64,000 nucleotides of DNA, taken from a bacterium. Its GTDB lineage: Bacteria; CAIWAD01. Both the position numbers and the translations under genes were made by a program. A model generated the notes under the pieces. That model did no database searches, was not told the origin of the DNA, and saw only the letters and a list, made by a program, of their open reading frames with translations. Below, piece after piece: positions 28,123 through 37,782 of the stretch. The stretch spans positions 1-64,000 of the forward strand of contig JAUXWS010000087.1 of assembly GCA_030685015.1 (NCBI GenBank). Direction: 5' to 3'. How positions within the stretch are numbered: position 1 is the stretch's first letter; the number at the start of each line of letters is the position of its first letter.

Positions 28123-29277
28123 TTACCCTGCCAATGATTGTTGGAGGAACGCCGTGGACGCGGCACGTTCCCGCGACAAGACCATATCGGTTTGAGCGAA
28201 ATCAACATGCGGCACGATTTGCCTCAATTCATCCTGTTCATATAGAATGCGATGGGATAAGCCAATATTGCACAGAAAACTTGTCATGCGGCTATTGACT
28301 GCACCTCCCTTCCTGAGTATGGTATAGAATGGCTTGCGGAAATTGACAGCAAAGGCCGTGCCGTGGAATGAGGAGCTGATAATGAAGGCAGCACCCTGAA
28401 ACAGGCCCAGGAACTCAGCCGGCCCGTTGCCGAAAGCGTAACTCACGCCGAATTCGAGACCCTCGCGGATGTGGCCGCGCGGAATGCGGATGATCCGCGC
28501 ACCAAGGCTCTTGGCCACCCGCACGGCGACATCGTAGATGTACTTGGAGTAAACCCGGCTATAAATCACGACATATCGTCCTTCTGCGTACGGGCGAGCC
28601 ACCTCCCGCCAACCATCAGGCGTGATGAGCAAGGTGGGGTCCAACACCACCTGGGCTTGGCGTCCGGTCAAGTCCCGGACGATTGCGACGCCCTCATTCT
28701 CACGCACGGAAATGTTCTGGATGTTGGCCAGCCACCGTCGGTAATCCTCCCTCATGTCCTCGGGAAGCATGGTGATACCGAAGCTGGCCGCGTATGAAAA
28801 CCGCTTCGATGCAGGCGGGGCGAAAGTGAGAAAGTATGGCTCTGGCGAAGTGATCCGAGTTTGCGGATTCCAGACTTGATCACTGCCGGTGACAAAGGTA
28901 TCGTAATCAAGATCGATAGAATAAAGATCGTCAACACAAGCGAACTTCTGCTGTGAGACAACTAAATGTTGTTCTTTAAATTTTTGAAAACCACGACGCG
29001 TCAGTCGCTCATTTTTGTACCCAAATAAGCGTTCCATTTTTTTATAGAGATAATTGTTGAGCTTTGTTTGGCTGCTGTGCATCCGGTGCGCGGCCTTTCG
29101 TGCGCTATATCTGACCGGTTGTCGCGCTTGGGGATCGTCCGGCGACAGCACATCTAGGATTTCGCAGGTATAACCCAGTGAAGAGATTTTTCGCTGCAAC
29201 GCATATGCTTGCAATTCCGCACCGAAATTCAATCGGTTAAAGAAGGTCAAGGTCGCGACTTTTCCTTTCGGCATCAT
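28123..29277 (-). CDS. Polysaccharide pyruvyl transferase family protein
   Basis: This 384-residue cytosolic protein belongs to the CsaB/WcaK family (PF04230). Markers are NFGAELQAYALQRKI near the N-terminus, the family hallmark TGSDQVWNP in the middle, and the SSSFHGTAFAVNF segment near the C-terminus. Members transfer pyruvate ketals, or act as thiol-dependent reductases of the same fold, on polysaccharide precursors. It starts at one of two adjacent ATG codons. Composition is AT-richer than average. Confidence 0.85.
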   Translation of the reverse strand: MMPKGKVATLTFFNRLNFGAELQAYALQRKISSLGYTCEILDVLSPDDPQARQPVRYSARKAAHRMHSSQTKLNNYLYKKMERLFGYKNERLTRRGFQKFKEQHLVVSQQKFACVDDLYSIDLDYDTFVTGSDQVWNPQTRITSPEPYFLTFAPPASKRFSYAASFGITMLPEDMREDYRRWLANIQNISVRENEGVAIVRDLTGRQAQVVLDPTLLITPDGWREVARPYAEGRYVVIYSRVYSKYIYDVAVRVAKSLGARIIRIPRGHIREGLEFGVSYAFGNGPAEFLGLFQGAAFIISSSFHGTAFAVNFRKPFYTILRKGGAVNSRMTSFLCNIGLSHRILYEQDELRQIVPHVDFAQTDMVLSRERAASTAFLQQSLAG

Positions 29278-29300
29278 TGTTTCCCCTGTTTGATCGTGAA

Positions 29301-30335
29301 CTAATCTGCCCTTCCTGCATTGGCGACTGGCATGATTAAAAAAGGAAGATAGTTTATTGTGCCCAACTGAGTTTCAACACGATGATCTATCATCCTTCCG
29401 GCAATCACGTCATCTTGTGTTGTTCCCCAGTAGTTCTCAGTGACATCAACAGTACCTGACACAACCTTTACAAAGTTCGCCTCGTTACTAATGTTGTTTT
29501 GCCTGATATTATTTCTACCATATAGCGCGCTATGAAAGTAAATAACATACCGTTCTTGTCCTGCGAAGTCGCAATATGTGATGTTTAGATCATTTCTTTG
29601 ACGCTCATAGATATGGTAAAAATTGGCGTAAAAATCTATATAAGTGGCATGCAAAAAATCCTCGCCATGACAATATAGGCCAACATTTGAGCAATGCGAT
29701 ATTTCTCCATTATCAATGATCATTCCTGATCGAATATTATAAATTCCTATCTCACAGTTACTAATTGTGAATCTTGTCATAATCAATGAATCAACATTAT
29801 TAGAGCAATACAGTCCATATTGGCTATTCATGATGGTCAAATCTTCAATTTCCGCCCTCGCCACGTTGTCGCAATAGATACTATAAATTTCGTTTTCATC
29901 CATGGTTAACCTGCTTAACATCACCCGTTGAGCCGCACGGATCTCTAGGCCTATTTGTCCACCCTCGATGTCCACATTATCCAGCGCCAGCGTCCCTTCA
30001 GCATGCTCGTACTTTAAACTATACCATGGCCCTGCACCCAAGCGCTTCACAACCAAGTGGGCATCGTCCTCCAAGAGTATCATAGGAGGCAACTTGCAAG
30101 TAGCCCCCTCAGCCAAGCGGAATTCCACCTCGCCGCGGATCACCAATCCAGCGTCGTTCCCTTCATACAAAAACGCCAAATCACCTTCGATGGTTACGCG
30201 CTCGTTGGGGCCAAAGCTCGCCGCTGTGGTCTGATCGCCCAAGACGGTCACATTCCTCCACGTGGTTCCCTCATCCTTGTGACAGGCCATCGCAAGAAGC
30301 AGCAATGACAAGGGCATGATATGACTGGCTCTCAT
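29301..30335 (-). CDS. Right-handed beta-helix lipoprotein
   Basis: This 344-residue protein has a lipoprotein signal (LLLLAMAC, cysteine at residue 18) followed by short strand-turn repeats of about 22 residues from about residue 90 to 310. Many coils contain asparagine or cysteine ladders and a YGLYCSNNVD-type turn. Near the end is NYWGTTQDD, a NosD/parallel-beta-helix hallmark. Such folds are used by polysaccharide lyases, C5-epimerases and glycan-binding proteins, so it may bind or modify the exported glycan at the cell surface. The function is not known. The start overlaps the upstream glycosyltransferase stop in an ATGA. The gene is strongly AT-rich compared with the operon. Confidence 0.78.
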   Translation of the reverse strand: MRASHIMPLSLLLLAMACHKDEGTTWRNVTVLGDQTTAASFGPNERVTIEGDLAFLYEGNDAGLVIRGEVEFRLAEGATCKLPPMILLEDDAHLVVKRLGAGPWYSLKYEHAEGTLALDNVDIEGGQIGLEIRAAQRVMLSRLTMDENEIYSIYCDNVARAEIEDLTIMNSQYGLYCSNNVDSLIMTRFTISNCEIGIYNIRSGMIIDNGEISHCSNVGLYCHGEDFLHATYIDFYANFYHIYERQRNDLNITYCDFAGQERYVIYFHSALYGRNNIRQNNISNEANFVKVVSGTVDVTENYWGTTQDDVIAGRMIDHRVETQLGTINYLPFLIMPVANAGRAD

Positions 30336-31540
30336 AATCGGCTCCCGTGATTCATCTCGTCGCGCATTGTATTCTGCATTTGCGAGGCGCGCAAGACTCG
30401 GTTATAAAGCTGAAGTAGATTGAGCACCTGTCGATTCAGGTTGTAGGTCTCCAGCACTGTTTGGCGCCCCCGAGTGCCCATCGCCTGTCGACGTGATGGG
30501 TCGTCCAGCAATGTGATGATAGCCTGGGCGATGTCCCCTGGGCGGGAAGTGTCCACTACAAGGCCAGCTTGCGTATCGTTCAGGATCTTCACCAGCTCCG
30601 GAAAGTCCTGCGCTAGTACCGCCACCCCACAGAACATGTACTCGAAGATGCGGTTAGGGATGGTCACACGGTTGTTCACATTGTCTTCGTAAAAGACACA
30701 GCCAATGTGGGCGTTCATGAGGCGCATGAAATTATCCTTCCAGGGCAGCATGCCCTCCAAACATAGGTTCTGCTCCACACTAAGGTGGCGGGCCAGCTCC
30801 CGCAGCACCTGGTCGTATCCGGCTGGTTCATAACGGCCCACGAACGCGAACACCGTGTCCGGGTGTTTGGCCAATACCTCCGGCATAGCCTGGATGGTCT
30901 GGCGGCAGTGCCGATCATCCGAATGCGTGCCCGAAGTGTAGACAGTGGGCGGCAAGGGCTTGACCTCTGGAACCTCTACATCCACCAACCGCTTGATGTC
31001 CGGCACGTTCTGGACCAGAACGCCATCTCGCCGCACGCCATCGGACATGGCCAGGATGCTGTCCGAAACGGCCACCACCCCCGCGAACTGGGCTATACAC
31101 CAGCACTCTATGGCCGTGTACATGCCTCCGGCCAAGCGTGCCATCCATCCCGGCAAGCCCCACATGTGGAAGCGGACCACATGGTTTTCATGTTTGTCAT
31201 AGATCACGGGTCGTCCCTGCCACGCCAGAAGCACCATCCACGGTAACAAATCGGGGTCGTGGAAATGGTACACGTCAGCCTTCACGCGGCGGGCCAGACG
31301 CAGTGCATCCCAGCAACTGAGGATTCGGCGACGCAGGCCCCGCCGCTCGGGAATCGGCAGGATCTCCACGCCATTCAAGGTCTCGGCCTTGTCATGGGTA
31401 ATGATAAGGGTTACGCGGTGGCCTATGCGCACCAAGGCCCGGCAGGTGCGCTCGTAGATCCGCGCATCGTACATGGGGTGCATGCTTGTGATCTGACAGA
31501 TATGCAGGAGCGGGGTCACAGGGGAACGTTGTCCATTCAT
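30332..31540 (-). CDS. Glycosyltransferase family 4
   Basis: This 402-residue GT-B enzyme is predicted to add one sugar to the lipid-linked repeat unit on the cytosolic face. The N-terminal domain opens HICQITSMHPMYDARIYERTC and contains YHFHDPDLLPW, as in the GT4 members of polysaccharide clusters. The C-terminal nucleotide-sugar site shows the expected NRIFEYMFCGVAVLAQD region with a conserved glutamate. It overlaps both neighbours by four bases (ATGA), so translation is coupled. The sugar and linkage cannot be read from sequence. Confidence 0.87.
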   Translation of the reverse strand: MNGQRSPVTPLLHICQITSMHPMYDARIYERTCRALVRIGHRVTLIITHDKAETLNGVEILPIPERRGLRRRILSCWDALRLARRVKADVYHFHDPDLLPWMVLLAWQGRPVIYDKHENHVVRFHMWGLPGWMARLAGGMYTAIECWCIAQFAGVVAVSDSILAMSDGVRRDGVLVQNVPDIKRLVDVEVPEVKPLPPTVYTSGTHSDDRHCRQTIQAMPEVLAKHPDTVFAFVGRYEPAGYDQVLRELARHLSVEQNLCLEGMLPWKDNFMRLMNAHIGCVFYEDNVNNRVTIPNRIFEYMFCGVAVLAQDFPELVKILNDTQAGLVVDTSRPGDIAQAIITLLDDPSRRQAMGTRGRQTVLETYNLNRQVLNLLQLYNRVLRASQMQNTMRDEMNHGSRL

Positions 31541-32406
31541 GGCAGCATGGGTCCAAACACTTGGTGTATAGTCGAGCAGCGCGCCTCCGCGAGCAGCTTC
31601 CCCAGTTTACCTTCCGTCTGTTCCCGGTTGCGAAGCTGAGATCTGAAGACCCTCCGGATGGCGTGCTCCTCTGCACGGGATAGGTCGATGGGCATGCACC
31701 AAAAGGAGAACTGGCTGTCAAGTTCGTAAGGATGCAGGTAGATCACCGCCGGCCGCTGTTCGCGTTCCAAGCGGGCCAAGGCCCAGCGGCTGTATGCATA
31801 GGGAAGATGGCGGAAGTACCCGCCCCCCAAGGCCGGCAGGCGCAAGGGCCCCAACTGCACGACCGACAAGGGAATCTCTAACAGCTCCCCGCCGGACCCG
31901 ACGGTCACTCGGTGGGCGCCCGGGGAAGCCTCTGGCACGCCATAGCGCGTTCCCCTGAAGGGGTATATAGAGCTGGAATAGCGAAACCCCGCCTGTGAGA
32001 TCGCATCATAGGCCCACCACGTGGCCTTAGTAATGCTCATGGCCACGGCCCGGTAGCCCAGGACCTCCTGTCCGCTCAGATCCTGCAACAAGGCGCGTGC
32101 CCGGCGCAGGCTCTCGCCATAGACCGTGCGCTCCTGTTCAAAGACGCGGTGGTGGTGCCAGCCGTGGACGCCCAACTCGTGACCCTGCTCATGAATGCGC
32201 TTGACGAGGTTGGGAAAGGCCTCCGCCACTTCGCCAAGGACGAAGCACGTGCAGTGCACGCCCCTTTCCTCGAGTAGGCCCAGCATACGCTCCGTCAGGC
32301 GAACCACATCTTGGTGCGGGGGTACAATACGTCCACAAACGTGCAGCAGGCAACCAGACGAAAAGTCCTCCACATCCACCGACACAGCATGCAGCATTTG
32401 CGTCAT
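31537..32406 (-). CDS. Polysaccharide deacetylase (DUF3473/XrtA-locus type)
   Basis: This 289-residue NodB-fold enzyme begins at the ATG that overlaps the upstream acetyltransferase stop (ATGA). Motifs are AVSVDVEDF (catalytic/metal aspartates), HELGVHGWHHH (metal histidines), LGYRAVAMSI in place of the usual RAP motif, and VIYLHPYELD near the C-terminus. This pattern is that of the deacetylase subfamily found in XrtA-associated exopolysaccharide loci. There is no signal peptide, as is usual for that subgroup. A related gene is at 48.3 kb. Confidence 0.85.
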   Translation of the reverse strand: MTQMLHAVSVDVEDFSSGCLLHVCGRIVPPHQDVVRLTERMLGLLEERGVHCTCFVLGEVAEAFPNLVKRIHEQGHELGVHGWHHHRVFEQERTVYGESLRRARALLQDLSGQEVLGYRAVAMSITKATWWAYDAISQAGFRYSSSIYPFRGTRYGVPEASPGAHRVTVGSGGELLEIPLSVVQLGPLRLPALGGGYFRHLPYAYSRWALARLEREQRPAVIYLHPYELDSQFSFWCMPIDLSRAEEHAIRRVFRSQLRNREQTEGKLGKLLAEARCSTIHQVFGPMLP

Positions 32407-33461
32407 AGAGTGTCCCAATCTGCAATGCTCTGGAACCAATGCTTCCGCTCCCTCAACTGCGCGAGGTCCTCTTCGCCCAGGCCTGGAGCCGGTCGATAAA
32501 CGGTGTAGAAACGTTTAGGTGCGAGGCCTGGCGCTAGGACCCGCATGCCCAGGCGGCGCAACTGGGCCTGCTGGCTCTGGCTGGCTACCACCGCCATCAC
32601 AAGGTCTGCGCCCAGGTCATGCAGCGCTGTCAGGAGATCTACACCGCAGGCGATGAGGGCGTCGTCATCCATGCCGAGCCAGTCGACCAAGTACCCCACC
32701 TGCAAGCCCTCGCGCATCTCCAAGGCGCCCACCGCCCAGGCGAGCCCCCTGCCCTGCAGATCGGTGGCCAAACGCACCAAATATGGCGGACGTCCCGGCG
32801 TGGCGTAGCGCCAGTGGAGCCATACCTCATCTCGCTGCTGTACCAAGCCGGGCCAATGGGCTTGGTGGGCTATCGCCACTTCCGCCAAGCGGGGATCATC
32901 CGGCTCGGCCTGTTCAACTCTTGTCCCTTGCACTGACGGCAAGCGTCCAATCACGAAACGCAGTGACCATGCACATGTGGAAGCTAACCAACGGGGCGCA
33001 CGCCGTCGCAGCATCGACTCCGGCCGCCGGCTCCATACATGCAGGCGGCGTTCCCCAGGCTCTAAATAGCCAGCTTTGATAAAGCCGCGGCGACTGCGAT
33101 CATTGGGCATGGTCCACACCAAAGCCGCCCCCCGCCGCCACGCCTCCTCCTCGCAAGCCTGCACCAAGGCCGAGAAGATGCCCCGACGACGGTAGTCGGG
33201 GTGTACCATCACACCCGTCAGGACGCCTGCAGTGACGGCCCGTCCCCCCAGTAGATGGGTCGTCAGCTCCATTGGCTGCATGCCTACGAGGTGGTCACCA
33301 TCCACGGCCACTGACATTCCCTGCGCTCCGTCGCCCAAACCGAAGTGCCAATGGTCGAAGGCCGCCTGGGTCACCCCCGCCGTGCCATAGCAGGCAACGA
33401 CCAGGGCGGCGACACCTGCCCGGTCGGCATGGGGGTCGACGGCACGAATCCGCCATGTCAT
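32403..33461 (-). CDS. GNAT-family acyltransferase
   Basis: This 352-residue protein has an N-terminal GNAT domain: the acetyl-CoA-binding signature is VHPDYRRRGIFSAL at about residues 87-100, followed by WTMPNDRSRRGFIKAGY. The C-terminal half is a second GNAT-like domain with less clear motifs. Such two-domain acyltransferases occur in capsule and exopolysaccharide clusters and may acylate an amino-sugar. It is coupled to the downstream deacetylase through an ATGA overlap; the two could act in turn on the same amino group. Confidence 0.8.
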   Translation of the reverse strand: MTWRIRAVDPHADRAGVAALVVACYGTAGVTQAAFDHWHFGLGDGAQGMSVAVDGDHLVGMQPMELTTHLLGGRAVTAGVLTGVMVHPDYRRRGIFSALVQACEEEAWRRGAALVWTMPNDRSRRGFIKAGYLEPGERRLHVWSRRPESMLRRRAPRWLASTCAWSLRFVIGRLPSVQGTRVEQAEPDDPRLAEVAIAHQAHWPGLVQQRDEVWLHWRYATPGRPPYLVRLATDLQGRGLAWAVGALEMREGLQVGYLVDWLGMDDDALIACGVDLLTALHDLGADLVMAVVASQSQQAQLRRLGMRVLAPGLAPKRFYTVYRPAPGLGEEDLAQLRERKHWFQSIADWDTL

Positions 33462-33524
33462 GGGGTCCCTCCGCGGCCGGCCAACACATGGCCCTCTATT
33501 GTGCGCCGGCCGGTAGCGTGGATC

Positions 33525-35402
33525 TCAGCCCTGTACATTGCCCACGGCGTCCAATTGTACTGCCCTCCTCGACGGGCAGGTCACCAGCCAGGTGGCCTTC
33601 TGGCCATCCTCGAACACGACGTCCACGGGAATGCTGGCGTGCTCCAGGGGAGCCGTGCTTTCCACGCGCAGGCCCTCGGCTGCAAAGGCAATCTTCACGC
33701 TGGCACGGTCGCTTAGCACGTCCCGCCAGTAGACACCCAAACCGTACACCGTGTTGATCCAGAAATCACCCGAAAATGCGTGCAGGACGTGGCGCAGGAT
33801 GGCCTCGGTGAGCCGTGGTCCCACCCACCCCGTGAACTGCCGCATGTGCTGGTGGCACATGAAGATTACGGGGATGGCCTTGCGCATGGCGCGGTGAATC
33901 CAGAACAGGTTCATCCAATAATGGAAGATGTGCTCGGGATCGCCGGGATAACGTTTGGTTAGCTCCACAGCCTGTCGAGCGCCCGGCGCCCAATGCGGGG
34001 GCGGCTGCAGCAGGACATTATGCTTGGTCCGCACGTCGGAATCGGACAGCACTTCGCAGCCCGCCGCTTCCATGGCCTTGGGTGTGAAAGCATCGTTGGT
34101 GCGGTCGGGCATGGCCCAAGATTTCGGCGTGAACCCGAAATGCAATTCGCTCATGCGCCGCATCTCCAGTGCGTTGTCGCGCTGCTCCGCCAGCGAACCT
34201 TCATTGTCGCTCAGCCACCGGTAACGGCCAGCACCCATGCGGGCGTCCAGCTTCCATCCGTTCTCCTCCGCCGTCGCTGTGTCCGTACCGTAATGCAGGT
34301 GGCCGTGGTTGCCTAGCTCGATTAGATAGGGCAGGGAACTGTCGAAGGGATAGCTGGCGCGGTGCCGCAGCTCCACGTGTTCATTCATCCACGAGATGAA
34401 GCGCGGGATCTGGTCCGCGCCACGGTCGATGCCGTAGTACGCGGCCCAGCGGGTCGCCTCCTCTTCATCCAGCGACAGCCGGGACGAGAGGTACATGGTT
34501 TGCGGCATGCGGTAGCGTGACGCTATGTCAAAGGTCAGGGTCAGCCCCTCGATGGACTGACACGTAGAGGTGTCGTAAATATCCATGTCGCCACGCCAGG
34601 CGAAGGCTGATGTGCAGGCTCCGGGCCAGCGGGTAACAGCAGCCGATGTAATCCGGGGTGCCCGTGCGAGGACGGCCTCGACAGCCAAGTTGGCGCGCCA
34701 AGTGCTCTCGCCCCATTCGCAGGTCAAGTCGATGTGTGAGCTGGCAGCGGCGGCCACCGCCTCGAAGTCAAGATCCACGCGATGGATCTGGCCGGTCTTT
34801 AGCACTCCCAGCTGTCGTTCAGCTTCCCCCAACAACTTCACGCCATCCCCCGTGGCCACCCGCAAGCGCTGGGCGGTCTGCGTAGGAGTAATGGTGTGGT
34901 TGCCCACGACGACCTGCACGCGCCAGCGGCGGCCCACCGCCATTGTGCCCATGGAATACGAGGGGCGCCGCTGAGTGAAGGGACCTATAATAGTAAAGGT
35001 CAACTGCGGATGCATTGAAGGGGCGGGATAGGCACGGGCCAACCCGCGGCTGCAAGCAGCATTCGTCGGTTCGGGGCCGATTGTGTCCCGGGTGTTCCAG
35101 ACTTCGTTCATGAACCGCCGTTCTTGGCGGGTTAACTGAAGCGACCATACTAGCAGAACAACTGATAAGGCCAAGACGAACACTACATCTAATCCTCCCC
35201 ACCATAGGGCCAAGAGGCCGACCATAACCGCCGCAGTCTCGAAGCGGTGCCGGGGAACACCCAGCTTTTTGGGTCCCACCTCGCCCACGATGTTGGCAAT
35301 GTAGAACAGCCAGCCCAACCTACCAGGAGCCAGCCAAACGAGGCGCTGCACCACATGGAAGGCCACCAATGCGATGCCCAAAAGCAGTTGAATCATCCTC
35401 AC
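33525..35402 (-). CDS. Membrane-anchored protein with NodB-like deacetylase domain
   Basis: This 625-residue protein has two or three transmembrane helices at the N-terminus (within about residues 1-90), a beta-rich domain (about 130-245), then a domain containing WRGDMDIYD, TFDIASRY and ELGNHGHLHYGTD, which fit the aspartate and histidine motifs of NodB-type polysaccharide deacetylases. The C-terminal 60 residues form another small beta domain. No close named family is recognised. It starts at a GTG overlapping the upstream glycosyltransferase stop (GTGA). It probably modifies the glycan in the periplasm. Confidence 0.65.
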   Translation of the reverse strand: MRMIQLLLGIALVAFHVVQRLVWLAPGRLGWLFYIANIVGEVGPKKLGVPRHRFETAAVMVGLLALWWGGLDVVFVLALSVVLLVWSLQLTRQERRFMNEVWNTRDTIGPEPTNAACSRGLARAYPAPSMHPQLTFTIIGPFTQRRPSYSMGTMAVGRRWRVQVVVGNHTITPTQTAQRLRVATGDGVKLLGEAERQLGVLKTGQIHRVDLDFEAVAAAASSHIDLTCEWGESTWRANLAVEAVLARAPRITSAAVTRWPGACTSAFAWRGDMDIYDTSTCQSIEGLTLTFDIASRYRMPQTMYLSSRLSLDEEEATRWAAYYGIDRGADQIPRFISWMNEHVELRHRASYPFDSSLPYLIELGNHGHLHYGTDTATAEENGWKLDARMGAGRYRWLSDNEGSLAEQRDNALEMRRMSELHFGFTPKSWAMPDRTNDAFTPKAMEAAGCEVLSDSDVRTKHNVLLQPPPHWAPGARQAVELTKRYPGDPEHIFHYWMNLFWIHRAMRKAIPVIFMCHQHMRQFTGWVGPRLTEAILRHVLHAFSGDFWINTVYGLGVYWRDVLSDRASVKIAFAAEGLRVESTAPLEHASIPVDVVFEDGQKATWLVTCPSRRAVQLDAVGNVQG

Positions 35403-36649
35403 GCGAAAGGTTCCCAGCTAAGTAGTTCGTAGGCTTGGCCCCTGGCCACAGCTTCGATGACGCGGACATAGCGGCCTAGGATGTCAGGTAGCAGGAGATG
35501 CTCTTGCACGAATCGTCGCCCGTTGCCTCCCATGGTATCGCGGACAGTGGGGTCCGCCGCCAAGTCCAGGATCGCAGCGGCGAGGCCCTTGGCGTCAAAG
35601 GCCGGCACTACGCGACCGGCTTGGTGGGCGGCTATGATTTCCGCCTGTTGTCCGCCCATGGCCGCGACAATGGGCTTGCCGGACCCCATGTAGTCCATCA
35701 GCTTGTTTTCGAAGTAAATGTGGATTAGCGGACTCTCGAAGAGCGACATAAGGCAGATATCGGCCGCCGCGATCAACCCGGGTATCCTACCTTTTGGCAC
35801 AGGATCGTGGAAGTACACGTGTTGCAGCCCCAGCTCACGAGCCAGGGCTATGGCCCTCGGCTTGGTCTGTCCGTATCCGACAAAGTCGAAGCGGATGCCC
35901 CTGTCTGCCGGCACATAGGCAGCAGCCCGCACTAAGGTGTCCACGGCCGTTACTTCTGTGTGGGTACCAGTAAACAGGCATACAATCGAGCTGTCCCAAC
36001 CTAAGGCGCGCCGCTGCTCTTTGCGCTCGCCTTCCTCAACCTTGAACAAGTCTGGGTCGAAGCCGTTGGGAAACACGTCCACACGTCGCGGATCTAACCC
36101 CTTGCGCAGCAGCTCGACCTTGATGCCCGGTGTAATAGAAACGATGCGGTCCGCGCTGTTGTACAAGGAGTTGGCTAATGCATGGAGAGGCCTAGCCTGC
36201 CATGAACGGATGGCCCCCTTGACCTCAAGGGCGTCGGGCCAAAGATCCCTTACCTCCAGCAGCCAAGGTACCCCGTACTTGCGGGCCACTCGCCGGCCGG
36301 CCCAGGCGGCAAACAGGGGTTGCACGGAAGCCAGCACAATATCCGGGCGAGGCAACGTCGCCGCCACTTGGAGAGCGGGTCTGACATAGCCGAGATAGTT
36401 CTTCAAACGGGCGGCTAGGCTCCTACGCAAGCCAGAATGTTCCTTCACGCGATGGACAAAAACGCCTCCTCCGCTGATGGTGGAGATAGCCTCCTCCGGC
36501 TCCGCCTGCTCACTGTAGACGTTGAGGTCGCTGGCCACCACATGCACGTCATGCCCCGCATCAGCCAAGGCGACCGACAGTTTGCGGGGTTGCATGCTGC
36601 CTGGCGCTGCCGGGCCAGTATAGTATTGCTTATACACGTGGATGATCAC
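35399..36649 (-). CDS. Glycosyltransferase family 4 (WbuB-like)
   Basis: This 416-residue GT-B enzyme opens IIHVYKQYYTGPAAPGS, a start typical of WbuB/WcaI-type transferases, and ends with ENKLMDYMGSGKPIVAAM, the nucleotide-sugar-binding region with its conserved glutamate. It should add a sugar, possibly an N-acetylated one, to the growing repeat unit. The start chosen is the GTG that overlaps the upstream aminotransferase stop as GTGA. The frame is open upstream inside that gene but matches nothing. Only two complete glycosyltransferases are present in the locus. Confidence 0.87.
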   Translation of the reverse strand: MIIHVYKQYYTGPAAPGSMQPRKLSVALADAGHDVHVVASDLNVYSEQAEPEEAISTISGGGVFVHRVKEHSGLRRSLAARLKNYLGYVRPALQVAATLPRPDIVLASVQPLFAAWAGRRVARKYGVPWLLEVRDLWPDALEVKGAIRSWQARPLHALANSLYNSADRIVSITPGIKVELLRKGLDPRRVDVFPNGFDPDLFKVEEGERKEQRRALGWDSSIVCLFTGTHTEVTAVDTLVRAAAYVPADRGIRFDFVGYGQTKPRAIALARELGLQHVYFHDPVPKGRIPGLIAAADICLMSLFESPLIHIYFENKLMDYMGSGKPIVAAMGGQQAEIIAAHQAGRVVPAFDAKGLAAAILDLAADPTVRDTMGGNGRRFVQEHLLLPDILGRYVRVIEAVARGQAYELLSWEPFA

Positions 36650-37779
36650 CTGCGGCACTCCCCGAAGGTGCGGATGCGATCGATCACCCGATGAATGTCG
36701 GAGTCCGTCAAGGCACTTCCCGAGGGCAGGCAAAGGCCGCCTGCGAAGAGCTGCTCGGCCACGGTGCTGCCGAAGCAGCGACTGCCGCGGAAGACAGGCT
36801 GCAAATGCATGGGCTTCCACACGGGCCGGGTCTCGATATCGTCCGTCTCCAAGTGCAGGCGCAAGGTCTCTGGATCCACACCAAACTTGTCGACGTCGAT
36901 CTGGATCACGGTGAGCCAGCGGTTGTGACCAGCCCACGGAGCCTCGGGCATGAAAGTAATGCCCGGCACATTATCCAAGCCTAGGCGATAGGCTTCGAAG
37001 ATCCGCCGCCGTGCGGCCACACGCACGGGCAGCACACGCAATTGCGCCAAGCCGATGGAGGCCAACACGTTGCTCATGCGGTAATTGTAACCCCACTCCT
37101 TGTGCTCATAGTATGGCTTGGGCTCACGTGCTTGCTGCGATAAGTTACGGGCGCGGTCTATTAGGTCCCTATTCGCCGAACAGAGCATACCGCCGCCCGA
37201 GCTGGTGATGATCTTGTTGCCGTTGAAGGAGAAGATGGCGGCGTCCGCGTCCAGTCCCACAGGCCGTCCTTTGTATGTGGTCCCCACCGCCTCTGCGCAA
37301 TCTTGTAACACGGGGATGCCACGCTCGCGGCAAAGGGCCAGTATGGGGTCCATATCTGCAGGATGGCCGTACAAGTCCGTGGGAACTACGGCAGACACGC
37401 GACGCCCTTCCCGTTCACAGGTTGCTAGAGCCTCCGCAAGGACGTGTGAATCCATGCACCAGCTCTCTCGATCCGCGTCCACGAAGGCCAGCTCGGCCCC
37501 TTGGTACAAGGCAGAGGCGATGCTGCCGATGAATGTAAGCGTGCTGGCTAGCACTGTGGTTCCCGGCCCCACCCCAACAAGGCGCATGGCTAGATGCATA
37601 GCGGCCGTGCCACTGCATAAAGCCAGTGCATTCCCATGATCAAGTAGTTCACAGAATTCAAGTTCGAAGGCGTCGACCATGGGCCCCAGGGGTGCAATGT
37701 AATTCGATTCAAAGGCCTGTTGAACCAGAGCCAGTTCGGTGCCATGCATATGAGGTGGCGAGAGAAATAGTCTAGCCAT
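36646..37779 (-). CDS. PLP-dependent sugar aminotransferase (DegT/DnrJ/EryC1, PglE-like)
   Basis: This 377-residue aminotransferase is predicted to transfer an amino group to the 4-keto sugar made by the membrane dehydratase at 14-16 kb, giving UDP-4-amino-sugar. The PLP-binding lysine is K189 in FSFNGNKIITSSGGG. The N-terminal LSPPHMHGTELALVQQAFESNYIAPLGPM and C-terminal LCLPSG match the PglE subgroup of bacillosamine synthesis. It lies 3 bp downstream of the fused PglC-PglD-FemAB gene, in keeping with that role, and is coupled to the glycosyltransferase by a GTGA overlap. Confidence 0.88.
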   Translation of the reverse strand: MARLFLSPPHMHGTELALVQQAFESNYIAPLGPMVDAFELEFCELLDHGNALALCSGTAAMHLAMRLVGVGPGTTVLASTLTFIGSIASALYQGAELAFVDADRESWCMDSHVLAEALATCEREGRRVSAVVPTDLYGHPADMDPILALCRERGIPVLQDCAEAVGTTYKGRPVGLDADAAIFSFNGNKIITSSGGGMLCSANRDLIDRARNLSQQAREPKPYYEHKEWGYNYRMSNVLASIGLAQLRVLPVRVAARRRIFEAYRLGLDNVPGITFMPEAPWAGHNRWLTVIQIDVDKFGVDPETLRLHLETDDIETRPVWKPMHLQPVFRGSRCFGSTVAEQLFAGGLCLPSGSALTDSDIHRVIDRIRTFGECRR

Positions 37780-37782
37780 GGT

